Source of the DNA: Chlorogloeopsis fritschii PCC 6912
Lineage (GTDB): Bacteria > Cyanobacteriota > Cyanobacteriia > Cyanobacteriales > Nostocaceae
Assembly (NCBI RefSeq): GCF_000317285.1
Contig: NZ_AJLN01000153.1
Coordinates: 62,001 to 126,000 of the forward strand
Reading direction: 5' to 3'
Length of the DNA: 64,000 nucleotides
This document shows, one piece after another, positions 36,160 through 45,120 of the stretch. Under the pieces are notes generated by a model, which did no database searches, was not told where the DNA came from, and saw only the letters and a program-made list of their open reading frames with translations. A program made the position numbers and the translations under genes. Positions within the stretch are counted from its first letter, which is position 1. Every line of letters begins with the position of its first letter.

Positions 36160-37344
36160 TCAAAACACACCAACTTTATCTGTCTTCTCCCAAGGAAGAT
36201 CCATATCTACTCTGCCTACCTGCCCATAAGCAGCTAATTTGCGGTAAAATCCACCTTTTTGTAGTGAAGGTAGATTTCTGAGATTAAATTGCTTAATGAT
36301 TCCCGCTAAACGAAAATCAAAATGCTTTTCTAGCAATTTTGTAATTTCTTCATCAGAAATTTTACCTGTACCAAATGTTTCTGCTTGAATACTAACAGGT
36401 CTAGCGATACCGATTGAATAACTTAATTGCACTTCACATTCATCTGCTATGCCTGCTGCCACAATGTTTTTAGCCGCATAACGGGCGGCATAAGCTCCAA
36501 CTCTATCTATCCTGATTGGATCTTTTCCACTTAGGGCTGAACCGCTATGTTGTGCATATTCACCATAAGTATCAATAGCATTTTTTCTACCTGTTAGACC
36601 AGAGTGAGAAGCAGGCCCACCTCTAATAAATTGTCCATCAGGATTGATAAAAATTCTAGTTTGTTCATCTGGTTTAATTTCTTCGCTTTCAAACACAGGT
36701 TTAACTACAGTTTCATAAATATCCTGCCGTAGTTGTTCTAAATCAGGGTATTTTGCTTTATTTTGACTTGCTATGACTGTAAGACTATGAATTCTATAAG
36801 GGCGGCGATTTCTATACTCAACTCCCACTTGAGTTTTACCATCAGGAGTCAGATAAGAAAGTATATTTTCGCGCCTAACTTCACTAATTCGCTTTGCTAA
36901 TTTGTGCGCCAACCAAATCGGTAAAGGCATCAGAACATCTGTTTGATTGCAGGCAAAGCCAAAGACTGTAGCTTGATTTTTAACCGGAATTCTCTCTATT
37001 TCTTCATCAGATAATTTGCTTTCATCAAAAGCAAGTTCTTTTTCTGGTGGTAATTCAGAAAGACTCGTCAAAATGCTACAAGTTCTACCATTAAATTCAG
37101 TATGTTCGTAGCCTACTTTGTCAATTACTTGTCTGGCTACGTTAGTAAAATCTACGTTGGCACTAGGTTCAAATCTCGCTGCTAAAAAAACAATTCCTGT
37201 AGCTACAGCACATTCTGTAATTACTCTGGCATAGGGATCTTGCTGAAGAAATCTGTCTACGATCGCATCACTGATTTGGTCACATAATTTATCAGGATGC
37301 CCTTCTGTGACAGATTCAGATGTAAACATGAAATCTTTTTTCAT
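36160..37344 (-). CDS. Divergent S-adenosylmethionine synthetase (MetK-like)
   Basis: 394 residues. The N-terminal MetK signature FTSESVTEGHPDKLCDQISD is intact, as are SGLTGRKNAIDTYGEYAQ, SGKDPIRIDRVGAYAARYAA and KNIVAAGIADECEVQLSYSI. Two hallmark places differ from standard MetK. The G-A-G-D-Q-G loop is replaced by IPVKNQATVFGFACNQ, and the His-Gly-Gly-Gly-Ala-Phe segment reads HSGSALSGKD. It is therefore probably a second, distinct MetK lineage rather than the housekeeping enzyme. ATP plus methionine to SAM is inferred from family only. It lies 75 bp downstream of the P-type ATPase gene, same strand. Confidence 0.82.
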   Translation of the reverse strand: MKKDFMFTSESVTEGHPDKLCDQISDAIVDRFLQQDPYARVITECAVATGIVFLAARFEPSANVDFTNVARQVIDKVGYEHTEFNGRTCSILTSLSELPPEKELAFDESKLSDEEIERIPVKNQATVFGFACNQTDVLMPLPIWLAHKLAKRISEVRRENILSYLTPDGKTQVGVEYRNRRPYRIHSLTVIASQNKAKYPDLEQLRQDIYETVVKPVFESEEIKPDEQTRIFINPDGQFIRGGPASHSGLTGRKNAIDTYGEYAQHSGSALSGKDPIRIDRVGAYAARYAAKNIVAAGIADECEVQLSYSIGIARPVSIQAETFGTGKISDEEITKLLEKHFDFRLAGIIKQFNLRNLPSLQKGGFYRKLAAYGQVGRVDMDLPWEKTDKVGVF

Positions 37345-37419
37345 ATACTTTTACCTGTGGTTAGAAGAAGGCAGCTATGCTGGAGGCAGGAGGCAGAAAG
37401 AAATTCTCCAACTCCCTTA

Positions 37420-40400
37420 CTATTCTTCAAGGGAGAGTGATTTTTGATCGAGATTATTTTTTAAATTTATATTCTTTGTGCTTTCATTTACCAATAGAGG
37501 CAGCAAAGCACTACCACCAATGACTGCACCATCCACGATATCTATTGGCGTAATTTTCAACAAACTTCGCAATGGTGGAATAGCTATAGCCATAAGTTGA
37601 ATGGCAAAGGAACCCAAAATGGCAGCATTTAAGTAAGAATTATTTGGCAATTTTTCTTTACTAAATATGCTGTGATGTTCTGAACGGCAACTGAGTGTAT
37701 GTAGCAGTTGCGCTGATGTCAGGCTCATAAAGGCGATCGTACTTGCCTGAGGACTGATGCCATATTTGAGGATGCCATACCCATAGGCTGCTAAAGTAGT
37801 AGCAGATATTGTTCCCGCTTCAAAAGCAATTCTGCCAAAGTCGGAATTCTTAACAATCGGTTCGTCTGGGTTGCGGGGAGGCTGACTCAATACATCTGGT
37901 TCTGGTGCTTCTAAAGCTAGGGAAAGACCTGGGAAAATGTCAGTAACCAAATTTAGCCACAACAGTTGGATTGCGTTTAAGGGTTCGCCCAAACCAACTG
38001 CTGTAGATGCTGTCATCACCATAATTTCACTAATGTTGGTGGCAAGCAGAAAATGCACTGATTTTCTGATGTTGTTGTAGATTGTCCTACCCCGACTGAC
38101 TGCTACAATCATAGTTTCCAGCCTGTCATCTTCGAGGACGATATCTGCTACCTCACGGGCTACATCTGTTCCCCCTTTGCCCATTGCCACACCAACTTGA
38201 GCAGCCTTAAGTGCTGGAGCATCATTAATACCATCGCCTGTCATGGCAACAACTTTTCCGGCAGCTTGCAAAGCTTGGACTATTTGCAGTTTATTACTAG
38301 GACTGATACGAGCAAATACATCAACCTTATCACTGAGTGCTGTTAGTGCTTCGGGTGTGAGATTGTTGAAATTAGTAGAGTCAAGGATTTCTAATTGTTC
38401 TTTTCTGCTTAGTTCTAATTCTTTAGCGATCGCATAGGCAGTTGGAGTTTGATCCCCAGTAATCATCACCGTATCAATACCAGCTGTGTGAAATTCCGCC
38501 ATCAACTGTTTGACTCCCTTACGAACAGGATCTGCCATACCCACAAGTCCAAGCCATGTTAGATCTTGTTCATAGTTATTTCCACCCTTGGCGTCGTCAA
38601 TGTGAGTATAAGCTACACCCAATACTCTCAATGCTTTCCCTGCCATGCGATCGTTTTCAATTTCTAGTGCTTGCCTGTCTTCTTCTGTTAAAGGCACCAC
38701 TTCCCCGTCTTGCATCCAGTATTTGCATATCTGCGCTACTTCTGCGGGGCTACCTTTGACAGCAATAAACTTGTAATTGTCGTGAGTGCCATGAACCGTA
38801 CTCATAATATTACGGTTCTCCGATCGCAAGTTGGTTTGCTGCAACGAATACTTTTGTCTGAGTTGATTTACATCCACCCCAGCACTGATAGCCATGTGAA
38901 TTAGGGCATTTTCTGTTGCTGAACCTTTAATACTAAACTCACCATTTTGCTCTAAATTAATTAGACTTTCGTTACAAAGAACTGATACGTGAATTAATTT
39001 GAGCAGTTCATCACAAGTATAAGGGTTAAGATCCTTGCCGTTGGCGATAAATTTACCGTCAGATACTGTAATGTGTTGGCTGTCTGTATGCACTTCGACA
39101 ACCGACATCCGGTTTTCTGTAATGGTTCCAGTCTTATCCAAGCAAATGGTTTGTACGGAACCTAAAGCTTCTACAGCGCTGAGACTGCGAACTAAGACAT
39201 TATGCCGCCGCATATCTTGAATGCCCAACGCCAAGGTGGTAGTAGCAATTGTGGGCAAACCTTCCGGAACTGCTGCCACCGCTAGAGATATAGACGACTT
39301 GAGCATTTCTAGCAAACCGTATCCCCGCAGCACGCCCATGCCAAAAACCAGCCCACAAAGCCCCATCCCAATCGTCACCAATTGACTGCCCACTTCGTCT
39401 AGTTGTCTTGATAAGGGCGTTTCGCTTGCTGTTGCTTCACCAACTAGTTGTTGAATCTTGCCCATTTCGGTAAATTTACCCGTTGCCACCACCACAGCTA
39501 AACCTTGCCCACCAGTAACAAAAGTTCCCTTGTAAGCCATATTCGTGCGATCGGCAAGAGGCACATCTTCTCCTGTTGGGCATACTGTAGATTTTGTCAC
39601 GGGTATGCTTTCCCCCGTTAAAGCAGACTCATCAATACTTAGATTTTCTGCTTGAATAATGCGGGCATCTGCTGCTACATAGCCACCTGTTTTAAGAACT
39701 AAAATATCTCCAATGACAACATTTTCTGTAGGAATTTCTATTTGCTTACCATCTCTAATTATCCAAGTTGATGTTTCCTGATGGCTTTTGAGGGAATGAA
39801 TGATTCTTTCTGATTGGCTTTCTGTTGTATAGCCGATCGCCGCATTTAAACCAACAACACCCAGAATTACTAAGGCATCGATCAGCCCTCCCGTAACCGC
39901 GGAAACACCAGCGGCAACGCCCAGTAAGGCGACTGGTAGGGATTTAAATTGGTCAATGATTATACTTAAATCTGAACGTGTCTCTGTTTCCGAAAGGACA
40001 TTTAGACCATATTTGTTCAGATTTTCAGCAGCAGCTTGATTAGTTAATCCTGTAGTACTTGAGGTGTTAAATATATTAAGTACGGTATCTGCTTCCATTA
40101 AATGCCAATTTTCTACTCTTTGTTCTTGAGCATTAGCAATATTTTTTTTAGATTCTTTTTTGGTTGTAGATAATTTTTTTGCAGATTTTTCGGAAAGAAA
40201 TATATCTCCTTTCGTTTGATATTCTGAAATACTTTTTTCAATCAAAGATGCGATTTTATCTGCATTAAATTCTTGCTCATAGGTGACAAGAATATTACTA
40301 GTTAATGGATTGGCAGAGACATAATTTATTTCTGAGTAACTGGTGAGCGATCGCTCAATATATTCCTTGAGAGATTGTGAGCGATAAAGCTCTTTAACCT

Positions 40401-40458
40401 TATATCTAGCTCTGCCTTTGACTGTATTATGAATTGCTTGAATCACAAAAATTCCCAC
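37420..40458 (-). CDS. P2-type cation-transporting ATPase with N-terminal HMA-like domain
   Basis: 1012 residues. The N-terminal 1-85 segment resembles a divergent heavy-metal-associated (HMA_2-type) fold (ARYKVKELYRS, INYVSANPLTSNILVTY) without a CxxC pair. The ATPase part has TGES at 281-284 (actuator), phosphorylation Asp441 in CLDKTGTITENR, KGSPAE at 568-573 (nucleotide binding) and GDGINDAPAL at 741-750. Helix 4 carries PEGLP (398-402), the mark of Ca2+-type P2 pumps, not the CPC of heavy-metal P1B pumps. Helix 6 carries NLVTDIFPG. All catalytic residues are present. It lies between a MetK-like gene and a DUF5132-like gene. The transported ion is not certain. Confidence 0.9.
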   Translation of the reverse strand: MGIFVIQAIHNTVKGRARYKVKELYRSQSLKEYIERSLTSYSEINYVSANPLTSNILVTYEQEFNADKIASLIEKSISEYQTKGDIFLSEKSAKKLSTTKKESKKNIANAQEQRVENWHLMEADTVLNIFNTSSTTGLTNQAAAENLNKYGLNVLSETETRSDLSIIIDQFKSLPVALLGVAAGVSAVTGGLIDALVILGVVGLNAAIGYTTESQSERIIHSLKSHQETSTWIIRDGKQIEIPTENVVIGDILVLKTGGYVAADARIIQAENLSIDESALTGESIPVTKSTVCPTGEDVPLADRTNMAYKGTFVTGGQGLAVVVATGKFTEMGKIQQLVGEATASETPLSRQLDEVGSQLVTIGMGLCGLVFGMGVLRGYGLLEMLKSSISLAVAAVPEGLPTIATTTLALGIQDMRRHNVLVRSLSAVEALGSVQTICLDKTGTITENRMSVVEVHTDSQHITVSDGKFIANGKDLNPYTCDELLKLIHVSVLCNESLINLEQNGEFSIKGSATENALIHMAISAGVDVNQLRQKYSLQQTNLRSENRNIMSTVHGTHDNYKFIAVKGSPAEVAQICKYWMQDGEVVPLTEEDRQALEIENDRMAGKALRVLGVAYTHIDDAKGGNNYEQDLTWLGLVGMADPVRKGVKQLMAEFHTAGIDTVMITGDQTPTAYAIAKELELSRKEQLEILDSTNFNNLTPEALTALSDKVDVFARISPSNKLQIVQALQAAGKVVAMTGDGINDAPALKAAQVGVAMGKGGTDVAREVADIVLEDDRLETMIVAVSRGRTIYNNIRKSVHFLLATNISEIMVMTASTAVGLGEPLNAIQLLWLNLVTDIFPGLSLALEAPEPDVLSQPPRNPDEPIVKNSDFGRIAFEAGTISATTLAAYGYGILKYGISPQASTIAFMSLTSAQLLHTLSCRSEHHSIFSKEKLPNNSYLNAAILGSFAIQLMAIAIPPLRSLLKITPIDIVDGAVIGGSALLPLLVNESTKNINLKNNLDQKSLSLEE

Positions 40459-40607
40459 TCCTGTAAGATACTTAAAAAGTAAAGTAAAAGAACTCAGAAT
40501 ACTTTTGTAAAAGCCTCCCTCACAGAATTTATAGCATCGGTGAACATTATAATTTCTGGCTTCTTTACCTATCAGTTATGACTATTATTTTCTAAATTAT
40601 TTCTGGC

Positions 40608-41180
40608 TCAAAATCTTTGAAATGATGGACTATTGACTATAGAGTCTTCGCCGCTTTCTAGTTGCAATTCATTAGTTTTGTTTAATTTGACAAAAGAGTC
40701 AAAAGCATACCATGCCAAGGTGTACCAGGGAATTTCATCTATTTGCAGTCCCTTCATCAACAATTGACGAATAGCAAGTGCGCTTAATCCTAAAGGAAAT
40801 AACAACCGTAAATCAATCGCGCCTTGAGTTAAGTGTTCAACATCTGTATTGAAGTCAGACACCACATTGATCAAATCTCTACCAATTATGGATGTTCCGT
40901 CTAAAGAATAGTTCCGAGCAGTTCCATTCGATTGCGCCTGCTTATCTGCGATTAGTTCAGCATTTACCTCTGCGGCTAAATTTTCAATTACCTCTGTAGT
41001 TTCCGCAAGTGCTTCTTTACACCTCTCAGAAAGAGCTATTCCACCTTTGATTGCCGCTTGGACAGTAGGCTGATGTATCGCTGAGGCGAGAGGAAGAATC
41101 ACAGGTGCAAAAATTACTCCTGTAATACCCTCGACAATTTCAGGTACATTTATTTGTTCCCAGTCAAATGTAGGTGACAT
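40608..41180 (-). CDS. DUF5132-like membrane protein with P-type-ATPase-neighbour C-terminal domain
   Basis: 190 residues. The N-terminal half (about 10-80) has a Gly/Ala/Pro-rich membrane helix, GVIFAPVILPLASAI, then KGGIALSERCKEALAETTEV and an acidic ENLAAEVNAEL helix. It is homologous to the protein at 42073. The C-terminal half has a second hydrophobic pair (LRLLFPLGLSALAIRQLLMK, then IPWYTLAWYAFDSF) of the sort seen in small proteins beside HMA-type P-ATPases. It lies 149 bp upstream of the P-type ATPase on the same strand, so a pump accessory role is likely. Biochemical role unknown. Confidence 0.72.
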   Translation of the reverse strand: MSPTFDWEQINVPEIVEGITGVIFAPVILPLASAIHQPTVQAAIKGGIALSERCKEALAETTEVIENLAAEVNAELIADKQAQSNGTARNYSLDGTSIIGRDLINVVSDFNTDVEHLTQGAIDLRLLFPLGLSALAIRQLLMKGLQIDEIPWYTLAWYAFDSFVKLNKTNELQLESGEDSIVNSPSFQRF

Positions 41181-41734
41181 CTAACAATTTCCTCCACAAA
41201 CAGGCAGACAATATAGAAGCGTAGTCAAAGCAAAGACTAATTCCATCAATCTGTGGTTTTAGTTTCGTTAGTGATTTAACACACTTGCGATTTTTATCAC
41301 TCAATTACTTAGATAATATTGAAATTACATGGAAATTGTGAGAAATTTGTGAGGAGGTAAAGAAATTCACCAAATATTCTTGAAATTTGCCTTTTAACTA
41401 CTATTAATTTGCTTTTACGTAGAATTTGTAGTTCACCAAAGCACGAGCTAGTTAAGCAATATTACGATTGGGTTCGATAGCGATCGCTGATGAAAAATCT
41501 ATTGTCTATTTTCTCAGTTATGTCTAAAGCTCAACCCATGAGCCTAACTTTTTCTAGATATAAACTTTATTCACTGGATTCTATACTGTTAACACAAACT
41601 AGGTGTAGACAAGGTGCTGGCTCCCAAGTTGAACTAGTGCAGTACTAATCTTGTGCTACTTATTTGCATTAAACGAAGCCGCTCAGGTATCGAAAATACA
41701 TAACTACAATCTGTCCCAGACTTAATTACAAGCC
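41181..41734. other. 554-bp divergent spacer, no gene seen
   Basis: It separates the minus-strand MetK-ATPase-DUF5132 cluster from the plus-strand small-protein cluster and must hold promoters for both. AT-rich with one HIP1 octamer near 41481. No clear palindromic operator or riboswitch-like structure was recognised. Confidence 0.5.
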
Positions 41735-41986
41735 ATGCAAGAGAGGATATTGAGCCAAGCTAAAAATTGGGGATTTATATGCAAAATTGACAAGCAAGGA
41801 AAATATCAAATTCTCCCCCAAGTATCCACAGAACGATGGAAATTGCAACTAGCTGAGGAGGAAAAGTGGTTGCTTTTCGTTGGTGATATCCCTCAGATTT
41901 TTTGTCATCCTTCCGATGTTTTAGCGTTTTTAGAGCGTCGCCGAACTATAAAAACTTTTACACCGCCAAACTCTTTGCGTAAATAA
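41735..41986 (+). CDS. Small conserved cyanobacterial-type protein of unknown function
   Basis: 83 residues, MQERILSQAKNWGFICKIDK start, rich in aromatic and charged residues (EEKWLLFVGDIPQIF, FLERRRTIKTF). No transmembrane helix or known domain. It looks coding: regular composition and HIP1-free codon use like its neighbours. First of three consecutive plus-strand genes (41735, 42073, 42690) with spacers under 100 bp, so probably an operon with the second DUF5132-like protein. Confidence 0.6.
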   Translation: MQERILSQAKNWGFICKIDKQGKYQILPQVSTERWKLQLAEEEKWLLFVGDIPQIFCHPSDVLAFLERRRTIKTFTPPNSLRK

Positions 41987-42072
41987 TTCCAAAGAAAGAT
42001 CATACAAACATTTTGGTTAAGTTAAGGTTAAGACAAATGAGAATTTTATACATTACATAAAGGTGATTTCTT

Positions 42073-42591
42073 ATGGCACCAAAAATTGTTGATTTCGTTG
42101 AAGATGCTGGTGCTCCTGGTGTAATTGCAGGTGTTGGAGCAGTTATTTTGGCACCTGTATTATTACCAATATTTGCTGGAATTGGAAGACCGATCGCCAA
42201 GTCGGTTGTTAAGGGAGGTATTTTGATTTATGAAAAGAGTAGAGGTGCATTGGCAGGAGTTGGCGAAACCTGGGAGGATTTGGTGGCTGAAGCCAGGGCA
42301 GAACTCGCTGAATCAAATTCCGCGCTAGCAATTAACTCTACACAAGAAACTCGCAATCCGGATGTATCAGCTTCTACTCCCAAAGAAAAAACTCGCAATC
42401 CGGATGTATCAGCGTCTACTTCTAAAGAAGAAACTCAGACTCAGGCTGTGTCGAAATCTACTCCCAAAGAAGAAACTCGCAATCAGGCTGTGTCAACATC
42501 TACCCGTACAGAAAAAACTCAGACTCAGGCTGTGTCGAAATCTACCCATACAGAAGAAACTCGAACTGAACCTGCACCCACCTGCGAGTAA
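42073..42591 (+). CDS. DUF5132-like membrane protein with 14-residue repeat tail
   Basis: 172 residues. The N-terminal part (1-80) has a Gly/Ala-rich helix, GVIAGVGAVILAPVLLPIFA, then VVKGGILIYEKSRGAL and the acidic helix ETWEDLVAEARAELAE. It is homologous to residues 10-80 of the protein at 40608. The tail (91-170) is about 5.7 copies of a 14-residue Ser/Thr/Lys/Glu unit, such as ETRNPDVSASTPKE. Membrane helix plus acidic helix and polar tail is the layout of P-ATPase-associated PacL-type chaperones, so a pump-partner role is suggested but unproven. The start is preceded by AAGGTGATTTCTT. Confidence 0.72.
   Translation: MAPKIVDFVEDAGAPGVIAGVGAVILAPVLLPIFAGIGRPIAKSVVKGGILIYEKSRGALAGVGETWEDLVAEARAELAESNSALAINSTQETRNPDVSASTPKEKTRNPDVSASTSKEETQTQAVSKSTPKEETRNQAVSTSTRTEKTQTQAVSKSTHTEETRTEPAPTCE
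42343..42582 (+). repeat. 42-bp in-frame tandem repeat in the DUF5132-like gene
   Basis: About 5.7 imperfect copies coding for ETRNPDVSASTPKE, EKTRNPDVSASTSK, EETQTQAVSKSTPK, EETRNQAVSTSTRT and EKTQTQAVSKSTHT. The period is exactly 14 codons, so copy number could change without frameshift. Alternation of RNPDV/TQTQAV types suggests higher-order duplication of two-unit blocks. Confidence 0.85.
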
Positions 42592-42689
42592 CAGCACTAG
42601 TTAGGATTTGTCGTGCGAGCAAAAAAAGAATTCATTAATACAGTAAATATACTTAATTAGAAAGCAACAATTTGCGCTAATCTGGAGGC

Positions 42690-43037
42690 ATGAATTACGA
42701 AACTGCTCGCAAATTTCTAATTGACCAAACACTGATTACAGAGGAAAATACAGATGCGCTCCTGAGGCGAATGCAGCAGGGCAAACCGCCTTTTCCTGGT
42801 CAGATCACCTCAACATTGCTAGCGTTGAAAGTGGTATTTGATGGTCTCAAAGAAGCCACTACTATAGATCGAGAATTGGCTTACGCCTTGTATCAACTCA
42901 CAATCAAAACTCAAATGTTATTTGCAGGAGGGCGTAAAGCAGGGGTTGATTGGCCGCCCCTGCTCAAAGAAGATTTATTAAGAATAGCGATCGCAACTGA
43001 AGGTATCTTTTCTGGTAACTGGCAAAATTTACATTAA
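42690..43037 (+). CDS. Small conserved cyanobacterial protein of unknown function
   Basis: 115 residues, MNYETARKFLIDQTLITEEN start, with FPGQITSTLLALKVVFDGLK and a helix-rich C-terminal half (ALYQLTIKTQMLFAGGRKAG). Similar proteins are sometimes labelled dethiobiotin synthetase in databases, but it has no P-loop or BioD motif, so that name is not used here. Last gene of the plus-strand cluster after the DUF5132-like gene. The convergent palindrome at 43076-43105 follows. Confidence 0.6.
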   Translation: MNYETARKFLIDQTLITEENTDALLRRMQQGKPPFPGQITSTLLALKVVFDGLKEATTIDRELAYALYQLTIKTQMLFAGGRKAGVDWPPLLKEDLLRIAIATEGIFSGNWQNLH

Positions 43038-43063
43038 TTTGGTTAGTAGATAGTCTGAACACA

Positions 43064-43105
43064 GATCCCCGACTTTGTAGAGACGCGAAATTTCGCGTCT
43101 CTACA
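43064..43105. terminator. Perfect 30-bp palindrome between convergent genes
   Basis: GATCCCCGACTT at 43064 leads into a loop-free perfect palindrome at 43076-43105 (arms TGTAGAGACGCGAAA and TTTCGCGTCTCTACA). It sits in the 87-bp gap between converging genes, so it can stop transcription from both sides. It is also a common Nostocales dispersed repeat. Confidence 0.6.
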
Positions 43106-43124
43106 TATAGCTAACCACTAACCC

Positions 43125-43736
43125 TTATCGAGTTCGCAATTCTGCTTCCAATTTTTTAAGATCGGACTTGAGCAAAACCGTCATTTGCCCGGTAAAAGCT
43201 TTACCAGATTTGGGTTGGGCAACTTCCATCCAGTAGGCATAGCGATCGCCTAAACGCAACTCTCCCCGCAAAGCTTCGCGAATAGGAGTTTTAGCAAAAC
43301 GGGCTGAGTTGACTGCACCCTGATTTGGATACTCGTACACTACTTGAGCATTTTTAAAGTCTTGATAGATATCTAAGCCATAAATTACTCGTAAAGATTC
43401 TTGCAAGCGCTCAAAATTCATCCCATTAATCGCATCATACATGGCTAAACGCTCGTTGCGGATCTGGCTGCGGTTTCTAATAAACCCCACTTTGCCAGGA
43501 GGTAATACAGATGCTTGAAAAGTGAACCGTTGGGCTGCTGTATCGCTCTTTTGTACAAAAAACTGCTCGTTATGATGGGGGCGCAATGTCGGATGTGCTT
43601 TGATCCAAGCACCAACTTGTTCTGTACCTTGCCCTGGTAAAGCTTGAGCTTGATTAGCAAATAACGTATCCAGATACATCCAAGGCAGGAGAGAAAAAGG
43701 CAAAATTAAAAGGTTCAGTAGAGGTTTTCTTAGCAT
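43125..43736 (-). CDS. Secreted or periplasmic conserved protein of unknown function
   Basis: 203 residues with an N-terminal signal (LLNLLILPFSLLPWMYLDTL, then FANQAQALPG around the likely cleavage site). The mature part contains AWIKAHPTLRPHHNEQFFVQ, RFTFQASVLPPGKVGFIRNR and the Gly/Tyr/Trp block GDRYAYWMEVAQPKSGKAF. No catalytic motif recognised. It is convergent with the 42690 gene and 66 bp from the alcohol dehydrogenase stop. Likely a cyanobacteria-specific family. Confidence 0.7.
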   Translation of the reverse strand: MLRKPLLNLLILPFSLLPWMYLDTLFANQAQALPGQGTEQVGAWIKAHPTLRPHHNEQFFVQKSDTAAQRFTFQASVLPPGKVGFIRNRSQIRNERLAMYDAINGMNFERLQESLRVIYGLDIYQDFKNAQVVYEYPNQGAVNSARFAKTPIREALRGELRLGDRYAYWMEVAQPKSGKAFTGQMTVLLKSDLKKLEAELRTR

Positions 43737-43802
43737 TTTCGCTTTTTGTAAAAAGGGTAATCTTAGTTTTCCCCCAGAACCCCTACTGTCTTACTAGTAA
43801 TA

Positions 43803-44831
43803 TTACGGAATCATTGCCACTTTAATAACTTGACGCGATCGCATTTCCAAAAATACTGTTTCTAAATCCTTCAACGGACACTGCTTGCTGATTAACAACT
43901 CAAACGGAATTTTTTGACTAGCGATCAGTGCCAGCGCTGCCCTAACAAATTCAGGAGTATTGTGAAATACTCCCTTGAGCGTCAATTCGCTGTAGTGTAG
44001 CTGTTCTGTATTCACAGTAATTGTCGTATCTCGCGGGCAACCACCAAATAAGTTAACAGTAGCACCAGGACGAGCGCAAGCAATCGCAGTTTCCCAAACA
44101 CTAGGTACACCTGTTGCTTCAATTACCACATCAGCCCCCCAACCATCTGTGAATTCTTTCACCACAGTAGGTATATCCGGTAGTTGACGATAATTAAAAG
44201 TCTTTGCAGCGCCAAGTTTTTGACCTATTTCTAGTCTTTGGTCATTACCGCCAAATAAAAATACTTCCACACAGCAATCGTAGGCTAACTTGGCTACAAA
44301 CATCAGCCCGATCGCTCCATCTCCCAAAACTACTACGCGATCGCCAGCCTTGACATTAGAACGAGCTACCCCATGCAACACGCAAGCCAAAGGTTCAGTC
44401 ATTGCTGCTAATTCATCGGGTAAATTGTCGGGAATTGGCAATAAATTATGTTCTACAATGGGCGCGGGAATTTTCAGATATTCGGCAAAAGTGCCGTTAT
44501 TCCACGTCAAATTTGGACATAGAGAATATTCTTGGCGTTGACAAAAAAAACAATTCATGCATGGAGCGGAATTATTAGCGACAACGCGATCGCCTACTTG
44601 CCAACCTCTGACTCCTTTGCCTACAGCTACAATACGTCCAGCAGCCTCATGACCAAAAAGAGTAGGAGGTTTAAGCATTTTAGCATGGCCACCACGACGC
44701 CATACTTTTAAATCTGTACCACAAGTTGTAGCCGCTCCCACTTGAATAACTACTTCTCCCTCGTCAGGGGTAGGATCGGCAACATTTTCTAGACGTAAAT
44801 CTTCTTGACCGTAAAGTAAGGCTGCTAACAC
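43803..44831 (-). CDS. Zinc-dependent alcohol dehydrogenase family protein (MDR, threonine-dehydrogenase-like)
   Basis: 342 residues from a GTG at 44831 (AGG about ten bases upstream). A longer frame up to 45011 exists, but its extra 60 residues are translated heptamer repeats and are rejected. Catalytic zinc ligands are in TTCGTDLKVWRRGGH and FGHEAAGRIV. The structural zinc site has four Cys in CMNCFFCQRQEYSLC. The dinucleotide loop is VVVLGDGAIGLMF, with GADVVIEATG downstream. All zinc ligands are present, so it should be active on an alcohol or polyol; the exact substrate is unknown. Confidence 0.9.
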   Translation of the reverse strand: MLAALLYGQEDLRLENVADPTPDEGEVVIQVGAATTCGTDLKVWRRGGHAKMLKPPTLFGHEAAGRIVAVGKGVRGWQVGDRVVANNSAPCMNCFFCQRQEYSLCPNLTWNNGTFAEYLKIPAPIVEHNLLPIPDNLPDELAAMTEPLACVLHGVARSNVKAGDRVVVLGDGAIGLMFVAKLAYDCCVEVFLFGGNDQRLEIGQKLGAAKTFNYRQLPDIPTVVKEFTDGWGADVVIEATGVPSVWETAIACARPGATVNLFGGCPRDTTITVNTEQLHYSELTLKGVFHNTPEFVRAALALIASQKIPFELLISKQCPLKDLETVFLEMRSRQVIKVAMIP

Positions 44832-44880
44832 AGCTTGTAACCTATTAATAGCTCCACCTGATTTTATCAGGAGTGTTAGT

Positions 44881-45036
44881 AATAGGGGATAGGGGACAGG
44901 GAACAGGGAATAGATTAAACCACAAATCGTAGGGGAGCCAGTGCGGTCTTGGGGTTTCCCCAAGTGGAGCAACTGGCGTTGGGCATTGCCCGTAGCCCAT
45001 CTGACAAACATTTGAGATATTTTTGCCCACCTTACA
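44881..45036. repeat. Heptamer repeats plus GC-rich composite element
   Basis: Heptamer-like GGGGATA, GGGGACA and GGGAACA units (44885-44912) adjoin a GC-richer element (44934-44982) starting GGAGCCAGTGCGGTCTTGGG and ending CAACTGGCGTTGGG. The latter recurs at 46936-47045. A GCCCACCTTAC end like that of the 71-bp MITE-like element lies at 45026-45036. These explain the false N-terminal extension of the dehydrogenase. Confidence 0.6.
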
Positions 45037-45120
45037 AAAAACCGTTGTAATGCTATTTCACAAAAAAGAACCCAGTTGTCCGCTCTTAAAACTCAGTGAG
45101 GAAAGAAAAGTATCTTTCCT

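Noticed and set aside
42690-43037. Naming the 115-residue protein dethiobiotin synthetase
   Set aside because: No P-loop or BioD motifs visible; label would be unsupported.
44832-45011. 60-residue extension of the alcohol dehydrogenase
   Set aside because: Encoded by heptamer repeats (SLFPVPYPLLL); no homologous N-terminus expected.
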